Assembly (NCBI RefSeq): GCF_000764305.2
Contig: NW_025931267.1
Span: 1-64,000, forward strand
From: Hyalella azteca
Taxonomy: Eukaryota; Arthropoda; Malacostraca; Amphipoda; Hyalellidae
DNA: 64,000 bases
Direction of reading: 5' to 3'
In this document: positions 55,311-64,000 of the stretch, in pieces
Layout of the letters: each line of letters opens with the position of its first letter
Position numbering within the stretch: position 1 is the first letter of the stretch
Program-made: the position numbers and the translations under genes
Notes under the pieces: model-generated
The model's database searches: none
Told to the model about the DNA's origin: nothing
The model's input: the letters and a program-made list of their open reading frames with translations, nothing else

Positions 55311-57328
55311 CTGTCAACCGGGGCTACTCGGGACTGGCGGGGCAACTAGGGACGCACCTCCAACACGGCGTTAAACTGTTATAGTAGCGAAACTAATTGG
55401 AATATTGCAAAACTAAATATAGTGGTGTAAACGTCAACATTTTTCCTATCTATGTAGTATAAAGGAAGTTGAAAAATACGACATTTACTAGCTTTGAAAA
55501 ATTCCTGAAAAAATGGTGAAAAACGCTATTTTGAAAAGTTACTTCTGCTAAGGTCTGTAGCAAAAAAAAAAAATATTCACCGTATCAAAAAATTTTACAT
55601 ACATAAAAGTTGCACCCAGGTGTCGGCTTGAAAACGTAATTGACAGATTTTGCCTATCTCATTAAAAAATATGGTGGCCGTTTCCGCACGGCAGGGCTAT
55701 TCGGGACACCCCCAAAAACAAATTTACAGTAGAACCTCAGTTAACAAAGGCTCCAGTTAAAAAAAAATGGATTAAAAACAAAGAATATTTATTACATTTA
55801 CCTCACTCAGCGAAAAAAATTTCACTTGTCGAAAAATTAGTGCATCATTGGTCATCACAAAATTGTGCATAGAATGTCATATTTAATGCAGGTTTCATTG
55901 AAGACCAGAGAGTATTTCTTATTGACAATTTTCTTATTGTTTTTCTCTATTCGGCGAATTAGGCTCTTGATAGGAACTGAAAAGTCAAATATCAGGTTTC
56001 CAAGGGACATTTTATTGAATTTTACGACGTTTCGAATGCAACTTCATTCATTATCAAGTAGAGGACAAGTTTTGCAACAAGTGAATTTGAAATTTTGAAA
56101 TGACAATAGTACAAACATAGGGTATTATGGATACAGATTGTAATCAAAGCTTGAATTACGAGAACAATTTTAACGTCCTGACAAATCCGGTAGTTTGTAA
56201 ATTAATAGCTGGTGACTCCTGCTTGATGATGAGAGCCTCAGCTATGGCCAGTCTTGTGGCGTCTGGGCATCTCATGATGATTCTGGTGTGGGTCTCCAAT
56301 GTCGCGCGAGTGACAAGTAATTCAAGCTTTGATTACAATCTGTATCCAAAATACCCTATGTTTGTACTATTGTCATTTCAAAATTTCAAATTCACTTGTT
56401 GCAAAACTCGTCCTCTACTTGATAATGAATGAAGTTGCATTCGAAACGTCGTAAAATTCAATAAAATGTCCCTTGGAAACCTGATATTTGACTTTTCAGT
56501 TCCTATCAAGAGCCTAATTCGCCGAATAGAGAAAAACAATAAGAAAATTGTCAATAAGAAATACTCTCTGGTCTTCAATGAAACCTGCATTAAAGAATGT
56601 CATATGTAGACTTGTGCACCAGACATCATAGAATGAAAAGTAATTGACCTAAACTATGATTTATTTCTCCAAAACATATGATGGTTGTCACTAAAACATT
56701 CCTTTCTGTTTCAGGTATGTTTTTCACAATCTTTTTTTTATAGTAAATTCACTTAACCCAATCAAAATGTTGTGAAATTACAAGCCATCTTGTAAGCTTA
56801 CAGCTACAGAAAAAATGCTATATGGCTGCTGATATGAAGCTTGCAGTGGACAAGGTTGTTGTAAATGCTCAATGGCATGTTCATGGATATGGTTATATTG
56901 CATCAATAATACGATAATGTCACATCAATAATACGGTGATTAATGTAATGGCAATATCATATCAATAAAGGAAAAACAAGTAAAAATCACAGAAAATGTC
57001 ATTTATTCTACCTCTACATCATCTAGAATGAAAGAGGAGGACTTCAGAGTACTGTTAGTAATAAATGAGTACGCTCTGCATGCTTCAAATATTTTAAAAT
57101 GAAGTTTTATTCCCAGTGTCCCGAGTAGCTCTGTTCGACGGGGCTACTCGGGACACTCTCTTTTTGCTTCTGGCACCTTACGAATAGCATATGGATTTTT
57201 TAAGATGCCATTCGATAGCCCTCGCAAAGAGCTATAAAATGAGCCTAAACTTGTTAATGAAATGTTTCATTGTAAGAAGTTATTAACAAAAAACGCTCAA
57301 AACCGTCCCAAGTAGCCCCGGTTGACAG
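55311..57328. mobile_element. TA-flanked element with CTGTCAACCGGGG ends
   Basis: Left end CTGTCAACCGGGGCTACTC and right end AGTAGCCCCGGTTGACAG are flanked by TA (55309-55310, 57329-57330). Its 2,018 bases include a foldback element with its own target duplication (55882-56594). No transposase. Confidence 0.85.
55882..56594. mobile_element. Foldback element, 278 bp inverted arms, 10 bp target duplication
   Basis: Arms 55882-56159 and 56317-56594 are equal in length and almost identical inverted copies, beginning TTTAATGCAGG. They surround a 157-base loop. It is flanked by gaatgtcata at 55872-55881 and 56595-56604. The related uninterrupted sequence near 25124 (catagaatgtcatatgtag) gives the empty site. 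A 9-11 base duplication with long arms suggests a Mutator-like or foldback type. Confidence 0.9.
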
Positions 57329-57615
57329 TATCATGTAAGCATGATATAAGCTTTTTGTCCTTTCAATGAACAAAGTTTATTTAGGTTTTGTTGCAGGGTT
57401 GGCATTGATTAAATCATGTGATTAAATCACTTGTTTTTTTTATAAAAAATAAGTTTTTTTATTTTTTTCAATTTTTTGATTTTTTCTATAGATTTAAATA
57501 TATCGAGTGGCAGTCTTTAATTTATTTTTAGGTATTGTTATTCATGGTTTAGTATAAATGTACTATGAATGACAAATTGGTATATAAACTTGTTGCCTTT
57601 AATGTGTATTAGGTT

Positions 57616-58911
57616 CCGTCAACCGGGGCTACTCGGGACTGGCGGGGCAACTCGGGACGCACCTCCGACATGCCGTAAAACTGTTATAGCAGCGAAACTA
57701 ATTGGAATATTGCAAAACTAAATATAGTGGCATAAACGTCAACATTTTTCCTATCTATGTAGTATAAAGGAAGTCGAAAAATATGACATTTACTAGCTTT
57801 GAAAAATTCCTGAAAAAAATGGTGAAAAATGCTATTTTGAAAAGTTACTTTTGCTAAAGTCTGTAGCAAAAAAAATATTTGCCGTATTACAAAATTTTAT
57901 GTACATAAAAGTTGCACCCAGGTGTCGGCTTGAAAACGTAATCGACAGATTTCAGAACAGAACGTAATCTTGGAATGAGATTACAGAAAACGTAATCTCA
58001 TTCCAAGAAAAAATGGCAGCCATTTCTGCACGGCGGGGCTACTCGGGACACCCCCCCCGGGGCTATTCGGGACACCTCAGTTAGCAAAGGCTCCAGTTAA
58101 GAAAAAAATTGATTAAAAACAAAGAATATTGATTACATTTACCTTGCTGAGCGAAAAAAAGTTCAGTTATCGTCACACAAATTACAAGCCGTCCTGTAAG
58201 CTTACAGATACAGAAAAAATGCTATAATGCTGCTGATATGAAGCTTGCAGTGAACAAGGTTGTTGTAAATGCTCAATGGCATGTTCATGGATATGGTAAT
58301 ATCACATCAATAATACAGTAATATCCCATCAATAATAGGGTACTGTCAACTGGGGGATCCCGCCGCGTTCATAATGATGGCCAAAGCGGGGTCATAAATG
58401 GTTGCCAAAGTCACTCAGGCGTTTATGACCTGGTTTACAACCCAGGCGTTTACAACCCCGGTGTTTACGACCCCAGCATGAATCAAAAACTTGGCCAAAG
58501 TCACCCCAGTTGACAGTAATTAATGTTTATGGTAATATCATATCAATGAAGGAAAAACTAGTAAAAACCACAGAAAATGTCACTTATTCTACCTCTACAT
58601 CGTCTACAATGAAAGAGGAGGACTTCAGAGTACTGTTAGTAGTTGATGAGTACGCTCTGCATGCTTCAAATATTTTAAAATGAAGTTTTATTCCCAGTGT
58701 CCCGAGTAGCCACGTTCGACGGGGCTACTCGGGACATTTTTTTTTGCTTCTGGCACCTTACGAATAGCAAATGGAATTTTTTTGAAGATGCCATTTGATA
58801 GCTCTCGTAAAGAGCTATAAAATGAGCCTAAACTTGTTTATGAAATGTTTCATCATAAGAAGTTATCAACAAAAAACTCTCAAAACCGTCCCGAGTAGCC
58901 CTGGTTGATGG
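57616..58911. mobile_element. CCGTCAACC-type element inserted in hAT copy B
   Basis: Ends CCGTCAACCGGGGCTACTC and GAGTAGCCCTGGTTGATGG. Copy A near 21800 is an empty version of the same site (attaggttccaataaatgg). The flank is TT on both sides rather than the usual TA. A 174-base MITE is nested inside. Confidence 0.85.
58343..58516. mobile_element. 174 bp MITE with CTGTCAACTGGGG ends
   Basis: Left CTGTCAACTGGGG and right CCCCAGTTGACAG, each beside TA. The interior repeats gtttatgacc/gtttacaacc blocks. Its termini closely resemble those of the larger host element. Confidence 0.75.
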
Positions 58912-59074
58912 TTTTAATAAATTGAATGTTTTTGGTACAGAGGCATCAAGTGTTGCAATAGTAAATTGTACATAGCTAGCAGCTTAGCTAATTCTTATAA
59001 GGCTATAAGTAGTCTTTAACTATTTGTTACATATTGATTACAATATACAATTTAAATGTATTAGCTAGCTTACA

Positions 59075-59811
59075 CAGGGTGGGGCAGAACCGATTGAACA
59101 GTTTTGAGGTGAAATAATAGAGTAATGGAGGTAACATTATCATACCATTTAAAATGCTTGTGTTTCGAAAACAATATCAATAAGATGGTGTCTGTTAGCT
59201 GCATCACACTGTTGATGTCATTTTTCAGAAGTGTCCTACAGCTTGTTCACACATGGCAAGGTATGGCAATAACCTCTGCTACAATAATCCATCCCCTTAG
59301 CTGTGGTAGGGTGTGAGGGCAACTTCTGAACACCCTTTTTTTAGATGTCCCCGAAGGAAGAAATTGCAAATGCTCAAATCAGGTGACCTCGCAGGCCACT
59401 GTAAATCACCCCTCAGAGACACGACACCAGATGCCCAGGAAACAGGCGTCTCAAAACATTGAGTGACATTTGACTGTGTAACTGTGTGTACTGTAGCCCC
59501 ATCCTGCTGGAACCACACGTCTCCCAATGCTTCATTTTCAACAATGTTTTCCATCCTGAGCTGCAAGAAATTTTGCAACATTGCAGCATAGCATTCATAA
59601 TTCACTGTCATGTTTACTCCCTCCTCTGAGAACGACTCCCAACAGTGTTTATCAGCTAACAGCCCTCATCTTCCAGAAATTGTTTTCAAAACTTAAGTAT
59701 TCTAAATGGTATGCTATGCTAGTCTCTCAGAAAATAAACTTTCTTCTTTATGTACCTCCATTACTCTTTTATTTTGTCTCAAAACTGTTAAATCGGTTCT
59801 GCCTCACCCTG
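59075..59811 (-). mobile_element. Tc1/mariner-like element nested in hAT copy B
   Basis: It has the same termini (cagggtggggcagaa / ctcaccctg) and the same position within the hAT element as 21968-22710 in copy A. The insertion therefore predates the spread of this hAT version. Confidence 0.8.
59297..59611 (-). pseudogene. DDE transposase fragment, copy B
   Basis: Minus-strand fragment with [10 protein letters not shown] and later WPARSPDLSICNFFLRG in one frame, but with a scrambled segment between them compared with copy A and no N-terminal half. Inactive. Confidence 0.75.
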
Positions 59812-61637
59812 TATATTGAGAGGTTGAGATTGTAGTGACATTTTCGTCAATTGGAAAGATTTTACACCCTAATAGGAGTATTCTTATTAAAATATTTAAT
59901 TTCAATCTTTAAATATGTGAATTTTAAACTAGAAACAAAACAATTACAATTATAAAACTATATATAAAATAATTATACGCAGTGAATGGAAATAAAATGT
60001 TTTAATTGTGCACATGTTTATTTCAAACAGTGTTAGCTTTTCTCACAACTCCAGTCTTGTTTCAAGTCGTTTGAGGTTTGTTTGGTTATCATTCAGTTTA
60101 TGTTTAGTATTGGTTTATTGGTCTGAATTAAATGGGAACAGTGCAGTCAGTCACTCAGTCACTACTAGTTGGTGTGTATAGAGGGTAGAGTGAAGAGTCT
60201 GGTAGATTTATAGGACATAAAACTAGTATGTTTTAAGATATATTTATAGTGCTGTGCACTCTGCTATCAGCTACCTATCTGTTATGTGACTCTTCAATGT
60301 TTAGAAGATCTGCATTCCTGAAATGTTTTTGTATATTGAAGCCAGGTAAATGGTCAATATTTAGCTCATTACCTTGCTCCATACAAACTTTATAAAGCTA
60401 ATGAATAGACTTATCAATAATTGTTTACCCAAAAAAAAAACCTTTCAAAAAGACAAACAAGCTGAAAAATAAAAAAAATCAAATAAATAAAAAAAACATA
60501 AAAATCATTGATTTTTTTTTCAAAGTCAAAAAAATCACCAACCCTGTTCTGTTGATCGAAACGGGTAGAACAATGTGACATATTAGCGGCTATTCAATGG
60601 ATAGGTTGACTCTTGATACCGTAATGGTGTAAGAATATTGCAGTAGACACATCATCCAAAAGTTTCAATGCAACAATTCTTATTTAAAGGATAATAAATT
60701 GATTTGTAATTGTTTGATGCCTCTTATCAATATAAAGGAAGATCATTTGATTTGTTTTAAGAACATTCCATAAATGCGCATTAGAATATTTCCTATGAAT
60801 CAACCAAGTCAAAGTAACAAAGTAATTCATTCAAATTTTAGGATTCTGAAAATTATTTCAAACCTCTATCACAAATAACATAATTAATCATTCTTTTACT
60901 TTGAATATACCAATGATAGTCTATTATTCGGATACCATCAACCATGATCAGTCCAGTACATTATGCACTGGAAATGAAACTACATTAGTTGCATGCCGGC
61001 TCTCCCTGTGATATGTAGTCTTGCTCCTATGAATTGTGTGTTTAGTGTACATCATGAAAAAGTCTGTTTGGCAGCATAGTTGTATTTACTTTATGAAGTT
61101 TAGTTCATTACAGTCAACTTGAGAGACAATTCTTCAACTAACTAATACTTTTTATGAGTCCAATTTTAATTGTTCAGTGATAGCTGCAGGCATGCAACTT
61201 CCATCTTCCAAGTGATTACTTCATGAAAACTTTCCAAATTGGCATACTCATACTTGTTTTAAGCCTTTAGGAAGTTACTTTTTTTGCCTCAAATAAAGCT
61301 GTTGGATCAAAAAACTGTCTTGGTGGATCGGGAATAATATAAGAACCGTCATTTTAAGAATTCCATCCTGCAGTCATGAAAAGCCATTTATGAGCCACAA
61401 ACTTATTATTTACTAAGTCCCATGCTCATGTTACATCACATATCTAATTTTACCCTAAAAACAGCCACTAAAATTTGTCTTCACTTAAGCAGCAATTGAA
61501 CAAGCGAGGTCTACTTCTGTCCACTCTGATGTGACCATGACTATGCAAGTTCAAGGTAACATATAGGGTTGACTTGTTGATGTTATTACATTCTGCATGT
61601 TATTTTGGCTGGAGGTCAGACCATTGAAGTATATATA

Positions 61638-63640
61638 CCATCAAATGGGGTAATAAGGGACAGTCCTCTGACATTTCAGAGAACTGTTGTAGCAGCTGAA
61701 CTAATTAAAAATATTGCAAGACATGAAATAGTGGCATAAAGTTCAACATTTTTCCTATCAATGTAGCATGAATCAAGTTAAGAAATCGTACATTTACTAC
61801 CTCTAAGAAATCCTTGGAAAAAAAGTGTGATTTTGGAAAAGTACTTATGCTAAGGTCTGTATTGCTGAAAGCTCTAGTTGCTGTGCTGCCCTAATGGCCA
61901 CGCCAACAGGAGAGTGAGGAGACGTTTTCCTTGCCTGGGTTTGGGTACATGGTTGTACTTGTAACTTCATAAGGACATCTAATGTTAAACTTAGTTATAA
62001 TTAGTTAAGTCTTCCATTTTTCTAATAAAATCAAGCCTCATGTAGATATCCAAAGTTTCCAAACTACTTCTAAATTGAATTTCTTTCTTCGTTAGTCAAG
62101 TTAACTGGAAATCCATGTGCCTCACTACACTGACTACAGTCTTGTACTCCAACATTTGGGGTGAGCTCTTAAATAGCTCCTAAATTGTTCCTCAAACTTG
62201 TAATATTTCCTTGTATATTGATTGCACCTAATATTGACTTAATCTCAATTCCTATTATATTTTATTTATTCTATGGGTAGAACTTACAGATATCTACACA
62301 CTACACTTAAATACACTTTCCTAACACTTGTCTATCTTGATTAGGCTAATTCTCGTCTAAATCCCTATTCGCTTTTAACTTAGCTTAATAAGCTAATAGC
62401 GGTGCAGAACCAATTCATCGCCCATGGTCAGCCTGTCAGGAAGATGTGCCAGGAGTGCGGGAATTTATATTGTCATTTTATCAGTAATATGTTGCCGCTG
62501 GTAAAAAAATGCACTGTGCGCCATGCTCTGAAAGTTGTTCAAAGATGAATGTGTGGCAATGCCATCACACAGGCACACACTAAAAAGTACCATCAAATGG
62601 GTAAAAAGGAATGGGCGGGGTAATAAGGGACAGTTCTCCAACATTTTGTAGAAATGTTGTCGCAGCTAAACTAATTAAAATATTGCAAAACTAAAAATAG
62701 TGGTGTAAAGTTCAACATTTTTACTATCTATGCAGCATAAAGCAAGTTGAGAAATCATACATTTATAAAAAGTGCGATAAGTGAGATTTTGGATAAGTAC
62801 CTCTGCTAAGGTCTGTAGCAGAAAAAAATATTTGTCGTATTGAAAAATTTTACTTACATAAAAGTTGTACACTAATGTTGGCTTAAAAATGTGATTGATG
62901 GAATTTGCATATCTCGCTCCAAGAAAAAATGGTGGCCATTTCTGCAAAACGGGGTAATAAGGGACACACCTAAAATTGCATTTACAGTAGAGCCTTGGTT
63001 AGCAAAGGCTCCAGGTAATGAAAAAATCAATCAACAGCAAAGAATTTTGATTACATTTACCTTGCTCAGTGAAAAAAAAATTTACTTAATAAAAAATTAC
63101 TGCATCAGTAATCACAAAATTGTGCATAGAATGTCAGAGATAGAATTGGGCACTGGGCAACAAAGAATGAAAAGTAATTAACCTAAAATATGATTTATTT
63201 CTCCAAAAAATATGATGGTTGTCACTAAAATATTACTTCCTGTTTCAGGTATGTTTTTTACGATCTTTTTTGTTATAGTGAAATCACTTGACTCGATTAA
63301 AATGGTGCGAAATTAAAAACCAAAACCATCGTGTAAGCTTACAGTCTTACAGATACAGAAGAAATGCTACATGGCTGCTGATATGATGCTTGCACTCTTT
63401 GCAGTGGACAATGTCATTGTCAATTTGTCAAATAAATTGTCAATGCTCAATGGCATGTCCATGGAATACAGTAATATCACATTAATAATACAGTAATGTA
63501 TGGATAAGGTAATATTACATATATCAATGAAGAAAAACCAAGTAAAAATCACAGAAAATTCCTTCTATTCTACATTTACATCATCTACAAAGGAAGAGGA
63601 GGACTTCAGAGTACTGTTAGTAATAGATTAGTATGTAGTG
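61638..63640. mobile_element. Decayed copies of the CCATCAAATGGGG-ended family
   Basis: Left ends CCATCAAATGGGGTAATAAG at 61638 (breaks off near 61860) and CCATCAAATGGGT at 62590, both preceded by TA. The second continues with interior blocks shared with 24529 and 55311 (gtaaatgctcaatggcatgt-like) to about 63640. No right end was identified. Confidence 0.55.
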
Positions 63641-63730
63641 AACGACTTAAAAATGTATTATTTCATTTTGTCATGAATTATAAAATAAGGCATGTTCAGG
63701 ACAATTATAAATGTACCTAGTTAGCCTGCA

Positions 63731-63856
63731 CATACCGTCAACCGGGGTAATTCGGGACGATTTTGAGCGTTTTTTGTTAATAACTTCTTACGATGAAACA
63801 TTTCATAAACAAGTTTAGGCTCATTTTATAGCTCTTTGCGAGGGCTATCGAATGGC
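63731..63856. mobile_element. CCGTCAACC-type element end, cut by an adapter
   Basis: It starts CCGTCAACCGGGGTAATTC after TA and matches the termini of the 47417 and 55311 elements until it stops at the adapter remnant at 63857. Confidence 0.75.
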
Positions 63857-63873
63857 ATGTGTATAAGAGACAG
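63857..63873. other. Partial Nextera mosaic-end adapter (assembly artefact)
   Basis: ATGTGTATAAGAGACAG is the last 17 bases of the 19-base Nextera mosaic end. It marks a likely false join between the transposon end and the following unrelated 127 bases. Confidence 0.9.
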
Positions 63874-64000
63874 GAGTACGCTACTCCTGATGCAATATCC
63901 AAGTTTGTATTGACATACTGGCCAATGTCTATCCATGGGGGTACATAATCCCCGACTGGGACAGGCACACGACGGCATGAAAGCCCAAGGGAGTGCATGT

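Larger units (their letters stand above)
57394..60546. mobile_element. hAT-like non-autonomous element, copy B
   Basis: It begins CAGGGTTGGC and ends ACCAACCCTG, flanked by ttttgttg (57386-57393) and ttctgttg (60547-60554), an 8-base duplication with one mismatch. Collinear with copy A, but enlarged by a 1.3 kb insertion at 57616-58911. Confidence 0.85.

Noticed and set aside
56430..56460. Possible hammerhead ribozyme (gaaacgtc motif) in the foldback arm
   Set aside because: The gaaacgtcg block is present, but I could not find a partnering ctgatga core with the three stems, so there is no support beyond one short motif.

Overview
This is AT-rich nuclear DNA from an animal. All three genes are spliced with GT-AG introns, and introns and spacers are packed with DNA-transposon relics, MITEs, LINE debris and minisatellites. 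Gene content (an EML5/6-like protein, DDX10, WDFY1/2) is general metazoan. The compact exons and TE mix fit an arthropod, perhaps a malacostracan crustacean, but that is a guess. The sequence looks like a short-read draft: a complete 38-base Nextera mate-pair junction adapter sits at 20769-20806, a partial one at 63857-63873, and single N bases lie beside tandem arrays at 37596 and 42203.

Layout. (1) 21-16462, plus strand: 18 recognisable exons of the 3' part of an EML5/EML6-like microtubule-associated WD40 gene; the 5' part lies beyond the left edge. (2) 16463-19289: intergenic, with a 42-43 bp satellite built on a 16-base palindrome. (3) 19290-32546, plus strand: a complete ten-exon DDX10 (Dbp4-type DEAD-box helicase, 752 codons). 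Its 8.5 kb first intron holds most of the local transposons and the adapter. (4) 32547-34553: convergent spacer. (5) 34554-46383, minus strand: a complete ten-exon WDFY2-like gene (410 codons, WD40 plus FYVE), with a LINE fragment and very large minisatellites in its introns. (6) 46384-64000: no gene recognised. It is mainly nested non-autonomous transposons: TA-flanked elements with CCGTCAACCGGGG-type ends, a hAT-like element with an 8 bp duplication, a piggyBac-like element flanked by TTAA, a foldback element with 278 bp arms, and a pogo/Tigger-like MITE.

The three genes do not form a pathway: EML binds microtubules, DDX10 acts in ribosome biogenesis and WDFY2 on endosomes. The feature that links them is structural. 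In all three genes, exon-intron junctions have been tandemly duplicated, so introns carry two to thirty-three copies of their own splice donor or acceptor plus a little adjoining exon. I count about ten such junctions. They range from a simple doubling of the FYVE-exon donor to WDFY2 intron 4, which is almost entirely a 33-copy array of its own 3' splice site.
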